Below, in pieces: positions 39,584 through 48,959 of a stretch of DNA of 64,000 bases. A program made the translations under genes and the position numbers. This stretch comes from Lysobacter firmicutimachus (GTDB taxonomy: Bacteria > Pseudomonadota > Gammaproteobacteria > Xanthomonadales > Xanthomonadaceae). Position 1 is the first letter of the stretch, and the number at the start of each line of letters is the position of its first letter. The notes under the pieces were generated by a model. That model made no database searches, had not been told where the DNA came from, and worked only from the letters and a program-made list of their open reading frames with translations. The stretch is taken from NCBI RefSeq assembly GCF_037027445.1, contig NZ_JBANDL010000002.1, positions 1,364,001 through 1,428,000 of the forward strand, written 5' to 3'.

Positions 39584-39660
39584 TCGTCTGGAACGGCGCA
39601 GGCTCCGGCCTGCGCACGGCAGCACCCACGAAGCCCGGCCTCGCGCCGGGCTTCGTTTTT
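39026..39660. repeat. Duplicated ompA 3' block, copy 1
   Basis: This 635-bp block covers the last about 186 codons, the stop and the terminator of ompA copy 1. It matches 40576-41210 base for base by eye except position 39616 (A here, G at 41166). The 5' halves and promoters of the two genes are clearly diverged. Confidence 0.95.
39629..39660 (+). terminator. Rho-independent terminator after ompA copy 1
   Basis: CGAAGCCCGGC-CTCGC-GCCGGGCTTCG (39629-39655) is followed by six T. The same terminator recurs after copy 2. Confidence 0.95.
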
Positions 39661-39890
39661 TCGCGGGCCGAATCGATATTCGCGCCGCAGCGCAGCAACC
39701 CCGGCGGGGTGGCCTGCGGACATCGCGCCTGCGGGGTACGGCGCATGTAAATCGAAAAATACGACGGTTTACGCAAAATCTTCGGGCAACGTGACCGTTC
39801 GTCGGCCGAAACGTCCGCAAATGGGAGATCATCCCGCCGGCGCGTTAATTGACGCAGGTTTGGCGCCGTCCAGGCCGACGTTAAGTGGTA

Positions 39891-39917
39891 TTAACAAACA
39901 CCTTGACGGTGTATGAT
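39891..39917 (+). promoter_or_regulatory. Possible promoter of ompA copy 2
   Basis: TTAACA (39891-39896) and TATGAT (39912-39917) are 15 bp apart in the most AT-rich part of the 470-bp gap between the two ompA genes. A similar GTTGTTAACACC patch precedes copy 1. Nothing else is apparent in this gap apart from the shared terminator. Confidence 0.45.
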
Positions 39918-40053
39918 CCCCCCGCCAGTGACCGCGGCGCCGGCCCTGCCGGGAGCTGACCGTGTCTCTGTCACAGGAGCAGCGCCGCATAAGACTGTCC
40001 CGATCAAACAGTCCCGATCACCCCCCGTTCCGATCGATCTGAAGGAGTTAGAG

Positions 40054-41133
40054 ATGAAGATCCGTATGTTGAGCACCGCACTGCTGGCGGGCTTGGCTTT
40101 TTCGCAGGTGGCCAGCGCGCAGGATTTCGATGACCGCTGGTACCTCACCGGCTCGGCCGGCATGAACGTCCAGGACAACGACCGCGGCACCCGCAACGCT
40201 CCGTTCGGCGCGATCGGCCTGGGCAAGTTCCTGAGCCCGAACTGGTCGCTCGACGGCGAGCTGAACTACCAGAACCCGAAGTTCGACGCCAACCAGGATC
40301 TGAACTGGAGCCAGTACGGCATCTCGCTCGACCTGCGCCGCCATTTCGTCACCGAAGGCCGCAACTGGAACCCGTACCTGCTGATGGGCCTGGGCTACCA
40401 GCGCTCGGAAGAGGAATACGTGGTCAACTCGCCGCTGTCGCCGGCCGAGCGTAAGGACGGCAACTTCGCCGCCAAGGTCGGCGTGGGCGTTCAGGGCGAC
40501 CTGGGCCGCGTCGGCATCCGCACCGAGCTGGCCTACCGCGCCGACTTCGACGACAGCAGCGTCGCTGCTCCGCAGGAAGACTGGTTCGGCGACGTGCTGG
40601 CTTCGGTCGGCATCATCGTCCCGCTGGGTCCGGAGCCGGTGGCTGCGGTGGCTCCGGCTCCGGTCGTGGAGCCGGGCTGCGCCGACAAGGACGACGACGG
40701 CGACGGCGTGAACAACTGCGACGACAAGTGCCCGGGTTCGCAGGCTGGCCAGACCATCGGTCCGGACGGCTGCCCGGTGCCGGTCACCATCGACCTGAAG
40801 GGCGTGAACTTCGACTTCGACAAGTCGACCCTGCGTCCGGACGCGGTGGCGATCCTCAACGAGGCCGTCGAGATCCTGAAGCGCTACCCCGACCTGAAGG
40901 TGGAAGTGGCCGGCCACACCGACCTGTGCGGTAAGGACGACTACAACCAGAAGCTGTCGGAGCGTCGCGCCAAGGCCGCTTACGACTACCTGACCAGCAA
41001 CGGCGTCGACGCCGGTCGCCTGCAGGGTCCGGTCGGCTACGGCGAGAGCCGTCCGCTGGAATCGACCCCGCAGACCTTCCCGGCCTGCAAGAGCGAGGTC
41101 AACCGTCGTACCGAGCTGAACGTCCAGAACTAA
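40054..41133 (+). CDS. OmpA/OprF-family outer-membrane protein, copy 2
   Basis: 359 residues from the ATG at 40054, with AAGGAG 9 nt upstream; the frame extends upstream without coding character. The signal peptide (MKIRMLSTALLAGLAFSQVASA) differs from copy 1, and the barrel is similar but diverged (for example VVNSPLSPAERKDGN in one loop, with a shorter loop before DWFGDVL). From there to the stop the protein is identical to copy 1, including the linker, the calcium-binding-like segment and the OmpA domain. Function as for copy 1; different barrel loops and promoters suggest separate expression or surface exposure. Confidence 0.95.
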   Translation: MKIRMLSTALLAGLAFSQVASAQDFDDRWYLTGSAGMNVQDNDRGTRNAPFGAIGLGKFLSPNWSLDGELNYQNPKFDANQDLNWSQYGISLDLRRHFVTEGRNWNPYLLMGLGYQRSEEEYVVNSPLSPAERKDGNFAAKVGVGVQGDLGRVGIRTELAYRADFDDSSVAAPQEDWFGDVLASVGIIVPLGPEPVAAVAPAPVVEPGCADKDDDGDGVNNCDDKCPGSQAGQTIGPDGCPVPVTIDLKGVNFDFDKSTLRPDAVAILNEAVEILKRYPDLKVEVAGHTDLCGKDDYNQKLSERRAKAAYDYLTSNGVDAGRLQGPVGYGESRPLESTPQTFPACKSEVNRRTELNVQN

Positions 41134-41210
41134 TCGTCTGGAACGGCGCAGGCTCCGGCCTGCGCGCGGCAGCACCCACGAAGCCCGGCCTCGCGCCGGG
41201 CTTCGTTTTT
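40576..41210. repeat. Duplicated ompA 3' block, copy 2
   Basis: Partner of 39026-39660 at a constant offset of 1550 bp, with one mismatch (41166). Confidence 0.95.
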
Positions 41211-41211
41211 T
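41179..41211 (+). terminator. Rho-independent terminator after ompA copy 2
   Basis: Same stem-loop as at 39629-39655, followed by seven T. Confidence 0.95.
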
Positions 41212-41380
41212 TCCGCTCGGCGCCGGCCGCGCCGAAGCTGACCAAGCTGAATTGAGCATCGCGCGAAAAAACCTCGATAACCGCCTGATTTCGCGGGTTG
41301 TCCGGCGCGTTCGCCGCGCCTACACTGGCGCATCGTTCAACGGTGCGGCGATGCGTTCGCGCCGAACCCGGGAGATCCAC

Positions 41381-41905
41381 ATGCGCCGAGTCCTTGCCGC
41401 CACGTCGTTGTTCCTGTTCGCCGCCGCGGCGCAGGCGCAGACCGCCAATTGCGCGGCGCTCACCGCCGCGCGCGCGCAGCCGGTCGAGCCGACCCTGATC
41501 GCGCCGATCGCGCCGGAACTGGTCGCGCCCGCGCACCAGCTCGGCGCGCCGAGCGGCGTGCTGTCGCAGGCGCTGGACGAAGCCCTGTCGGTCGACCAGG
41601 TGCTGCTGCGCATCCGCCTGGAAGGCTGCAACGTGGCCAAGGCCGCGCCGGCTTCGACCGGCATGCCCTCGGCCAACGACCCGGCCGCCTACAAGCCCAA
41701 GACCGAATTCGACAACACGCCGTGGCGCTTCAACATGAGCCAGGGCGGCAAGCGCATGACCGCCGACGAGTTCAGCGCCTGGATGAAGGCCAAGGGCGTG
41801 CGCGTGGCCAAGGGCAACGGCACGGCGGCTGCGCCGGCCGCGCCCGCACCGGCGCCGGTCGCCGAAGCCGCGCCGGCCGCGGCCGAGAAGGGCAAGAAGA
41901 AGTAA
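41381..41905 (+). CDS. Small secreted protein of unknown function
   Basis: 174 residues from the ATG at 41381, which has GGAG 7 nt upstream. The signal peptide is clear (MRRVLAATSLFLFAAAAQAQ). The mature part has two cysteines (TANCAAL and RLEGCNV) that could form a disulfide, and a conserved-looking TEFDNTPWRFNMSQGGKRMTADEFSAWMKAKGV. It ends in an Ala/Pro-rich, then Lys-rich tail. I do not recognise the family. It is probably periplasmic or exported, and sits between the ompA pair and a pseudouridine synthase gene. Confidence 0.8.
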   Translation: MRRVLAATSLFLFAAAAQAQTANCAALTAARAQPVEPTLIAPIAPELVAPAHQLGAPSGVLSQALDEALSVDQVLLRIRLEGCNVAKAAPASTGMPSANDPAAYKPKTEFDNTPWRFNMSQGGKRMTADEFSAWMKAKGVRVAKGNGTAAAPAAPAPAPVAEAAPAAAEKGKKK

Positions 41906-42018
41906 GCCGCGCCAGCGGCGCAAGCGATGCGGCCGCGGGCATTGCCTGCGGCCGTTTCGTTTTTGGCGCCGCGCGCGGCGGTCGCCGTCGTTTCGCAGCC
42001 GAGTACCGAGTCGTCGCC

Positions 42019-42756
42019 TTGAGTCCGCCTCCGCCCCGCCATGGTCTGGCCCGCGTGCTGTCCAAGCAGGGCCTATGCTCGCGCAGCGAGGCGGCGAAAT
42101 GGATCGCCGCCGGGCGCGTCGCGGTCGACGGCCGGGTGGTGCGCGATCCGGAGTTTCCGATCGTGCAGGGACGTCAGCGCATCGCCGTCGACGGTCAGGC
42201 GATCGAAGCCGCGCAACGCCTCTATCTGATGCTCAACAAGCCGCGCGGCCTGGTGACCACCGCCCAGGACGAGCGCGGCCGCGACACGGTCTACCGTTGC
42301 TTCGACGGCGCTCAGCTCGACGGCTCGCCGTTGCCTTGGCTGGCGCCGGTCGGGCGGCTGGACAAGGCCAGCGAGGGCCTGCTGCTGTTCAGCAACGACC
42401 CGCAATGGGCGGCCGCGATCACCGACCCCGAGCGTGGCCCGGACAAGACCTACCACGTACAGGTCGACGCGATTCCCGACGCAGCCCTGCTCGCGGCCTT
42501 GCATGCCGGCGTCGCCGAAGACGGCGAGCTGTTGCGCGCCAAGTCGGCGACCCTGCTGCGCGCCGGCGAGCGCAACGCCTGGTTGGAGATCGTGCTCGAC
42601 GAGGGCCGCAACCGGCAGATCCGACGCCTGCTGGCCGCGTTCGACCTGGAGGTGCTGCGGCTGGTGCGGGTCGCGATCGGCGCGCTGGCGCTCGGCGATC
42701 TGGCCAAGGGGCAATGGCGGCGACTGGACCCGCAGGACCTGCAGCGGCTGCGCTGA
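42019..42756 (+). CDS. rRNA pseudouridine synthase, RsuA/RluB/RluE family
   Basis: 245 residues if translation begins at the TTG at 42019; no in-frame ATG or GTG precedes the S4 domain closely enough, so the start is uncertain. The N-terminal S4 RNA-binding domain is LARVLSKQGLCSRSEAAKWI. The catalytic core follows: MLNKPRGLVTT, then GRLDKASEGLLLFSND with the catalytic Asp of GRLD, and NRQIRRLLAAF near the C-terminus. It isomerises a uridine in ribosomal RNA; the exact site cannot be assigned by eye. Confidence 0.88.
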   Translation: MSPPPPRHGLARVLSKQGLCSRSEAAKWIAAGRVAVDGRVVRDPEFPIVQGRQRIAVDGQAIEAAQRLYLMLNKPRGLVTTAQDERGRDTVYRCFDGAQLDGSPLPWLAPVGRLDKASEGLLLFSNDPQWAAAITDPERGPDKTYHVQVDAIPDAALLAALHAGVAEDGELLRAKSATLLRAGERNAWLEIVLDEGRNRQIRRLLAAFDLEVLRLVRVAIGALALGDLAKGQWRRLDPQDLQRLR

Positions 42757-43022
42757 GCGTGCCGCGGCGCACCCCGGCGGCAGCGGAAATCCGACCGCAG
42801 TAACGGTCGCGGGCGCCGTCTGCGGCTTATGGTGGGCGCCGGAAACGCCGCTGCGCTCCGCGCGCGGCCATCGCGCGACAAGGAGGTGCGCCGCCGGCCC
42901 GGGCCATGCCCGCAGGAGGCCGGCCCGATCGGAGCATCGCAAACCCTAACGTGGTTCCCATCGCGCCTTGCGGCCCCCCGGCCCGCGGCGCGCCGACTCG
43001 TCATGCCAAGGAGAGACCTACG

Positions 43023-43541
43023 ATGTCGCAGCAAACCCTCACGCCCGCGCGCAAGCCCCACGCCTGGACCCAGCGCCTGCGCGCTCTGCTGATCGCCGCA
43101 TTGTTGAGCTTCAGCGCCGGCGCCATCGCCGACCCGGCGATCGCCAACCAGATCCTGCAGGCGGTGCGTTACGACCGGCAGATCCTGGACATGGATCTGC
43201 AGATCGCCAAGATCCACGTGCAGAACGGCAACGTCGCCCAGGCGCGGCTCTATTACACGCGCGCGCATATGGACGCGACCATGCTCAGCGTCCAACTGGC
43301 CAAACTGCAGCAGCAGAATCTGGATTCGCTCAACCGCGGCCTGTACAGCAACCGCACGGCGATGGAGTTGGCGGTCTCCAAGGGCCAGATGGCCAAGCTG
43401 CAAAGCCAGTACATCGAGATGGACCTGGCGATCCTGTCTCAGCTGCCGACCTCGATGGAACATCGGGTCAAGCTGGATATGGATCTGCTGATGTTCAACA
43501 TGACCATGCAGCAATTGGAACAGGCGATGCGCGACGCTTGA
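43023..43541 (+). CDS. Secreted helical protein of unknown function
   Basis: 172 residues; AAGGAG about 8 nt before the ATG. After a basic N-terminus there is a signal peptide (LRALLIAALLSFSAGAIA). The mature protein is almost wholly helical, with repeated heptad-like Met/Leu/Gln patterns (NQILQAVRYDRQILDMDLQIAKI and similar) and no cysteine. A periplasmic coiled-coil protein is a fair description, but the family is not recognised. Unusually, Met is frequent in the second half (VKLDMDLLMFNMTMQQLEQAM). Confidence 0.8.
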   Translation: MSQQTLTPARKPHAWTQRLRALLIAALLSFSAGAIADPAIANQILQAVRYDRQILDMDLQIAKIHVQNGNVAQARLYYTRAHMDATMLSVQLAKLQQQNLDSLNRGLYSNRTAMELAVSKGQMAKLQSQYIEMDLAILSQLPTSMEHRVKLDMDLLMFNMTMQQLEQAMRDA

Positions 43542-43554
43542 GCGTGCCCGGCCC

Positions 43555-43583
43555 GACGGGGCGGCCGCTGTGGCCGCCCCGTC
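43555..43583 (+). terminator. Strong hairpin after the secreted helical protein gene
   Basis: GACGGGGCGGCC-GCTGT-GGCCGCCCCGTC is a perfect 12-bp stem, 13 bp after the stop. No T-run follows. It separates two convergent genes and may end transcription from both sides. Confidence 0.6.
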
Positions 43584-43664
43584 CTGATAGTGCACCCGCT
43601 CGGAGAAATAGGGTGATGGCCGACCGCTAGGATGAGTGAGCCGTACGAACTACGCCGCCTTGTC

Positions 43665-46337
43665 CTAATTCACCACGCAGGTGAGCGTTACCGTCACGCT
43701 CGCACCGTTAGCCAAGGTGCCCAACGCTACGCCGCTTCCCAATTGCGCCAGGGTCAACCCGGCCGGGCAGGCCGTGCCGCTGCAGGTCGGAGGCGCGGTG
43801 CAGGTCAGGCCGATGCGGCTGCCGGGCGGGTCGGTCAGGATCGCGCCGGTCACCGCGTCCGGGCCGTTGTTGGTGACGAGGATGGTGTAGGTCGTGGTTG
43901 CGCCCCGGGTCAGCGTATCGCCGGCCTGGTCGTTAGGCCCCGAGCCCGGCGTATTGGTCTTGCTGATCGACAGGTCCGACAGGCTGCGCGTATTGGTGTA
44001 CGTGCAAGTGACCGTTTCGCCGGTAGCCAAGCCGATCGTCGCCGTCGCCCCGCTGGTCGTGGTTCCCCCGCTGGGATCGCTGCAACTCAAGCCGGTCAGG
44101 TTCCAGCCCGAGCCGGCCGCGGCCGCCACTTCCGTCACCGTGTAACTGCCTGCGGCCAGACCGGTGAAGGTCCTGGTATTGGACAGCGTAGCGTCGGCAT
44201 CGTCGTCCAGGCTGAAGCCGCTCAGGCCCGTGCCGGTCGTAGTGAAGGCGAAATCCTGCGCATCGTTCGGCACCGCGTCCTTGACGATGGTGATCGTGCC
44301 CTGCTTGGTATTGGTGTACGTGCACTGCACCTGATCGCCGGTGCCCACGTTGCTGAGCGTCGCCACTCCCGTCGCCGGATCGGTGGCGATCGTCGGCTGC
44401 GTGCCCACGCTGCCCAGGTCCGTACAGCTCAAAGCGGTCAGCGCGAACCCCTCGGTCGGCATCTCGGTGATCGTTACCGTCGTGGTGTCGGCCCCTGTCA
44501 GCCCGCTCACGCTGGTGTTGGTCGCCGCCGAGCCCGTTGCCGTGGTCAGCACCTGCGGGCCGGCCGGGTTGATCGTCGTACCCGCCAGCGACGAGGTCTG
44601 GGTAAAGTTGAACGTCCCGTCGCCCCCCACCGTATTCTTCACGATCACGATGCGCGGGTTGCGCACGTTGTTGAACGTGCAAGTCACGTCAGCGCCGGGC
44701 ACCAGAGTCACCGTCGCCGTGCCGTTCGGCGAGCCGCTCGGGGCGGCGTTGTCGACATTGGTCGAGAACAGGCTGCCTACCGGCGCGCCCGCAGCATCTG
44801 CGCAGACGATGTTGACTAGGTCGTACTGATTGATGTCGGCGCTATTCAACTCGTTGAGAGCGATGGTCCCTGCAGGAACAATGTTGCTGTAGGTCTGGGT
44901 CGCGGTCAGTGAAGATCCTGATGCTACCGAGGGATTGAGTTGGAAGTTGGTTGCTGTGGCCGCGTTCGGCGAGCCGGTCGCCGTTGCCGGTACTCCCGAC
45001 TGGGTGAAATCGAAGGCCGTGCCCTGACCCGTCGGCACCGACTTCACGACGCGCAACGTCGCGTACTGGATCAGGCCGATATTGAAATTGGGATGGATGC
45101 CGCTGGGATCGTCGGAGCGCAGCACATTGAGGATGCCGTCGCGCGGCTGCACGCCGGTGGAGCCGTAGGTGGCATTGGGCGTCTCGCTGATCACGGTATA
45201 GCCGCTGGGCCAGGAGGCTGTGTTGATCGTCTGGCCTGGGGCGGGCGCTGAATTGAGCAGGACGAGCTTTTGCCCGATGTCGGCCGTGGACCACGCAGCC
45301 AAGTTGAGCGCGTAGGTGCCGTCAGCGGCTATCTGAACGAAATCGATGACTTTGCCGTTGTTTCCGATCGCTGCCACGTATGGCAGCGTTGCGCTGAACA
45401 GGCCGTCGCCGGCGTCGTAGAGGCCGTTCTGGTTGTTGTCCAGATAGATTCGGCCGCTGATCGTAGCGGTGGCCATTTCGATCAGGATGTCGTCGACCAC
45501 CAAGTCGTTGCCGGAGGTGGTGACGAAAGCAGGCGCGGAATTGTAGAAATTGAAATACAGGGCCGAGCCGGCGTAATTGACCGGCAATTGGAACTGCAGG
45601 GAACGATTGATCCAAGGGATCACGTTCTGAACCGCAGGCACCGAATCATCCGGCGGCGGGGTGATCCCAAAAGCAGGGCCCCCGGCATTGGAAGCGCGCG
45701 GCAAGGCCGTTGCGCCGTTGGGGTCGCTGCCGTACAGGATGCCCGTGCCGTTGGCCCCGTCGCGCACGGTCATGCCGATGTACGCATCGAAATAACCGCC
45801 GCCCGCGTACGAGCGCAGGATATTGGCGGCCCAATAGTTCAAACGGTAGCTTGCGCCGGGGATGTCGGCCACCGCAGTGCTGTACAGGTAGTAGGTGCCG
45901 TTGGCCTCACCCAGGCGAGCCGGATTGGCGTTGAACAACGCCATGTAGCCGGTGCCGGTGGTGTGGTCCCCGCCGTGCTGCCATTGATTGCTGTACCCGA
46001 AGCCGAAGTCGTCGCTGTAGGTCGGGTTCTTGGTGACCGAGTATTGCCCGTCCGCCACCCCGCCCGTGCCGTTGTAAACGGTGGTGTTCGTGTTGGGCGC
46101 ATAGTCGGTGGTGCCGGGGTTGAGTTCGACCGTCGGACTAGTACTGACGTTCGGCGCCCCCGTTCCGAATGTTTCGTCGACCAGCGCCCGCCAGGTCGAC
46201 TGCGCGTGTGCGACCGGCATTGTCAGCAACGCCGCGGCCAAGATCGTAATTCGCCCGATCGGGTGCCGGGCGACGCTGCGGCTCCGGTAAGGCCGCGCTG
46301 CCGTCGCGCCGGCCAGGGCTGTATGCATGGTTCTCAT
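43665..46337 (-). CDS. Large secreted protein with prealbumin-like and DUF11-like domains
   Basis: 890 residues from the ATG at 46337, which has GAGAGG 9 nt upstream. A basic start and a signal peptide end at ...MPVAHA. Residues about 45-300 form a Gly/Tyr/Asn-rich domain that may be a lectin-like sandwich. Then follow an SdrD/Cna-B-like unit (ISGRIYLDNNQNGLYDAGDG), repeated prealbumin-like units with the VKN or VKD start and CTYTNT end, and a C-terminal DUF11-like unit (SISKTNTPGSGPNDQAGD). Paired cysteines recur in the C-terminal repeats. No sortase signal, barrel or autotransporter domain is seen. Adhesion is inferred from the fold types. Confidence 0.8.
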   Translation of the reverse strand: MRTMHTALAGATAARPYRSRSVARHPIGRITILAAALLTMPVAHAQSTWRALVDETFGTGAPNVSTSPTVELNPGTTDYAPNTNTTVYNGTGGVADGQYSVTKNPTYSDDFGFGYSNQWQHGGDHTTGTGYMALFNANPARLGEANGTYYLYSTAVADIPGASYRLNYWAANILRSYAGGGYFDAYIGMTVRDGANGTGILYGSDPNGATALPRASNAGGPAFGITPPPDDSVPAVQNVIPWINRSLQFQLPVNYAGSALYFNFYNSAPAFVTTSGNDLVVDDILIEMATATISGRIYLDNNQNGLYDAGDGLFSATLPYVAAIGNNGKVIDFVQIAADGTYALNLAAWSTADIGQKLVLLNSAPAPGQTINTASWPSGYTVISETPNATYGSTGVQPRDGILNVLRSDDPSGIHPNFNIGLIQYATLRVVKSVPTGQGTAFDFTQSGVPATATGSPNAATATNFQLNPSVASGSSLTATQTYSNIVPAGTIALNELNSADINQYDLVNIVCADAAGAPVGSLFSTNVDNAAPSGSPNGTATVTLVPGADVTCTFNNVRNPRIVIVKNTVGGDGTFNFTQTSSLAGTTINPAGPQVLTTATGSAATNTSVSGLTGADTTTVTITEMPTEGFALTALSCTDLGSVGTQPTIATDPATGVATLSNVGTGDQVQCTYTNTKQGTITIVKDAVPNDAQDFAFTTTGTGLSGFSLDDDADATLSNTRTFTGLAAGSYTVTEVAAAAGSGWNLTGLSCSDPSGGTTTSGATATIGLATGETVTCTYTNTRSLSDLSISKTNTPGSGPNDQAGDTLTRGATTTYTILVTNNGPDAVTGAILTDPPGSRIGLTCTAPPTCSGTACPAGLTLAQLGSGVALGTLANGASVTVTLTCVVN

Positions 46338-47280
46338 CGAAGCGGCCTCTCTAGCTGTCCAGACGAATTCGCGACAGCGCTCGCCGCGGCGAGGGGCGTC
46401 CGGCCGTCGACTCGGTACCACCGGCCGAGCGGGCGAAGCGGGTCCCGCCCGGCGCCGCACCCGGCACCGGAAGTTCGGGCCATTGATAAAAAGGAGGAGA
46501 CCCAAGCAGTTCGTGCGCTTGCAGATCCTGCGCGGTCAAACGGGCGCGAATTGGCGCATTTCGTCGCCCTGGGGCGACAGCCTTTGTGAGCATTCGGAGG
46601 TCGCCCCTCGGCGGTGGTTACGTTGCGAATGTAGAAACCGCTCGCCGCAGACCGCGGGAGGCATTTATTCGCCATTTATCCCGGTTTGCCGGGTCGGCTA
46701 CGGCGGCCTTGGAACCCGGCCGAACCAGAAAGCCCCGCGACGTCCCGTCCTGCCGAAACGGGAAGGGAACTCGCGGTTGCGCTACAGGCGCTCGATTGCG
46801 CGCCCGATTGCTCAAGCACTTTTATCGGGCGACGGGTTGCTATCCCGAAGCCGGTCCTCAACCCTGCCGGCGAGAGGATGCTGTGCCGTGCGCGGAAGGC
46901 CCCGAAGGGGGCGAGCGAAGGGGGCATGCATGAGAACCAAGCCGAGTCCTTCGATACCCGCTCACGTAGGCGGGAAGGGGGTGTGGGTCAGGCTGCTCGT
47001 CTGTTTGGCTGGCTGGGCCGCGGTAATGGACTGGCGGGAGGGTTTTCGCCGTCGGCCGATCAGGCAGAGCGTCGAGAAGATCCGGTTGGCGGCACGGACA
47101 CCAGGCCTTCCGCGAGCGGGGCCCGGTTACTGCGTCCGCATGCCCCACCTCAGCGGCGCACCCGCACCATTTCATTGGATGGATGCGCCATCGGAGCTCG
47201 GCCTGAGCTTCCATCGCGATGCGCGACAACGCGTCGGGCACCACACCGAACGACGCGTCCCGGCCTCTGCCCCTGAATCC
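46338..47280. other. Long intergenic region upstream of the secreted repeat protein
   Basis: 943 bp. Several open frames cross it on both strands, but their translations are Arg/Pro/Gly-rich and lack family features, so none is called. The promoter of the secreted protein gene should lie near 46340-46450 on the minus strand. A GC-rich stretch with AAGGCCCCGAAGGGGGCGAG (about 46888) resembles dispersed Xanthomonadaceae intergenic DNA. Confidence 0.5.
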
Positions 47281-47685
47281 CTAGTCTCCCATCCCGTCGC
47301 CTAGGGGCTCCCGCCAGCGCGCCAGGCGCGCATCGAGCAGCGCCGCGACCACGTCCCGCGCCCGCGCATCGCCGGGGCCGCGCGCGTCGTGGCTGGCGCC
47401 CTTGCCGTGATTGCAGGGCGCGCAGGCGAGGGCGAGGTTGCGCGGGTCGTCGGCGTCTTCGCCGACCTGTGCGGTCAGCGCCGCCGCGGCGCGACGGCCG
47501 AACCAGGCGCTGGGCACCACGTGTTCGAGCGAGGCCGAGCCGATCGCTGTGCCGTCTTCGCGCAGGGCGAGCGCGCGCCGGCAGTGCAGGCAGCGCGTGC
47601 GCCACACGCCGTCGGCAGGGGCGAAGCTCGCCAGCGCGTCGGTGCGCACGGCTTGCAGCAAGCGGCGGCGCAGAGCAGCGCGCAC
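47281..47685 (-). CDS. HNH endonuclease domain protein
   Basis: 134 residues. The HNH signature is intact: CLHCRRAL supplies the first zinc-binding cysteine pair, LEHVVPSAWFG the catalytic His, and NLALACAPCNHGKG the Asn, second cysteine pair and last His. No other domain or signal is present, as in small stand-alone HNH proteins of uncertain role. It lies 77 bp downstream of kbl on the same strand and could share its transcript. It is not accompanied by restriction or mobile-element genes. Confidence 0.85.
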   Translation of the reverse strand: MRAALRRRLLQAVRTDALASFAPADGVWRTRCLHCRRALALREDGTAIGSASLEHVVPSAWFGRRAAAALTAQVGEDADDPRNLALACAPCNHGKGASHDARGPGDARARDVVAALLDARLARWREPLGDGMGD

Positions 47686-47762
47686 GGGCTCAACAAACGC
47701 GAACGGCGCCGGGAGTGCCGGCGCCGTCGCGGAAGCGGTCGGTGTCCGCCGTCACCGGTGGC

Positions 47763-48959
47763 TCAGCCCTGGATCACGCCGAGCTCGCGGCCGATCTTGA
47801 CGAAGGCGTCGATCGCCCGATCCAGGTGTTCGCGGGTATGCGCCGCCGACATCTGGGTGCGGATGCGCGCCTGGCCCTGCGGCACCACCGGGTAGAAGAA
47901 GCCGATCGCGTAGATGCCTTCCTCGAGCAGGCGTGCGGCGAACTTCTGCGCCAGCGGCGCGTCGTACAGCATCACCGGGCTGATCGGGTGCACGCCGGGC
48001 TTGACGTCGAAGCCGGCAGCGGTCATGCGCTCGCGGAAGTAGGCGGTGTTCTGCGCCAACCGTTCGCGCAGTTCGCCGGCGGCCGACAGCATCTCGAAGG
48101 CCTTGATGCCGGCGGCGACCACGTGCGGCGGCAGCGAGTTGGAGAACAGGTAGGGACGCGAACGCTGGCGCAGCAGTTCGACCACTTCCTTCTTGGCGGT
48201 GGTGAAGCCGCCGAGCGCGCCGCCCATGGCCTTGCCGAGGGTGCCGGTGAAGATGTCGATCTTGTCCATCACCCCCTTGACCTCGGCCGAGCCGCGGCCG
48301 TGGGCGCCGAGGAAGCCGGTGGCGTGGCACTCGTCGATATGGACCAGGGCGTTGTACTTCTTCGCCAACGCGGTGATCTCGTCCAGCGGGGCGATGAAGC
48401 CGTCCATCGAGAACACGCCGTCGCTGGTGATCAGCTTGGTCTTGCAGCCGGCCGCGTCGGCGGCCTGCAACTGCTTCTCCAGGTCGGCCATGTCGCAGTT
48501 GGCGTAGCGGAAGCGCTTGGCCTTGCACAGGCGCACGCCGTCGATGATCGAGGCGTGGTTGAGCGCGTCGGAGATGATCGCGTCGTTCTCGCCCAGCAGC
48601 GGCTCGAACAAGCCGCCGTTGGCGTCGAAGCAGGCGGCGTAGAGGATCGTATCCTCGGTGCCGAAGAAGTCGGCGATGGTCTTCTCGAGCCGCTTGTGCA
48701 GGTCCTGGGTGCCGCAAATGAAGCGCACCGAGGCCATGCCGAAGCCGTGCGTGTCCAGCGCGTCCTTGGCCGCCTGGATGATGTCCGGATGATCGGCCAG
48801 GCCGAGATAGTTGTTGGCGCAGAAATTCAGCACCGTGCGCCCGTCCTCCAGCGCGATCTGCGCCGACTGCGGGCTGGTGATGATGCGTTCGGACTTGAAC
48901 AGCCCGGCGGCGCGGATCTCGTCGAGGGTGTCGGCGTAGTGTTGGGTCAGGGAGGGCAT
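47763..48959 (-). CDS. kbl: Glycine C-acetyltransferase (2-amino-3-ketobutyrate CoA ligase)
   Basis: 398 residues from the ATG at 48959, which has GGAG upstream overlapping the repeat edge. It is a PLP enzyme that splits 2-amino-3-oxobutyrate with CoA into glycine and acetyl-CoA, the second step after Tdh. Family landmarks are [31 protein letters not shown], and the PLP lysine in [11 protein letters not shown]. Downstream of tdh on the same strand, 112 bp apart. The two genes together give threonine-to-glycine conversion. Confidence 0.96.
   Translation of the reverse strand: MPSLTQHYADTLDEIRAAGLFKSERIITSPQSAQIALEDGRTVLNFCANNYLGLADHPDIIQAAKDALDTHGFGMASVRFICGTQDLHKRLEKTIADFFGTEDTILYAACFDANGGLFEPLLGENDAIISDALNHASIIDGVRLCKAKRFRYANCDMADLEKQLQAADAAGCKTKLITSDGVFSMDGFIAPLDEITALAKKYNALVHIDECHATGFLGAHGRGSAEVKGVMDKIDIFTGTLGKAMGGALGGFTTAKKEVVELLRQRSRPYLFSNSLPPHVVAAGIKAFEMLSAAGELRERLAQNTAYFRERMTAAGFDVKPGVHPISPVMLYDAPLAQKFAARLLEEGIYAIGFFYPVVPQGQARIRTQMSAAHTREHLDRAIDAFVKIGRELGVIQG

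Noticed and set aside
46327..47304. A 325-codon plus-strand frame and smaller frames in the gap upstream of the secreted repeat protein
   Set aside because: They are Arg/Pro/Gly-rich, overlap each other in several phases and show no family motif or convincing ribosome binding site.
47281..47685. Homing endonuclease or restriction enzyme
   Set aside because: The protein is only the HNH domain, with no intron, intein, methylase or specificity gene nearby.
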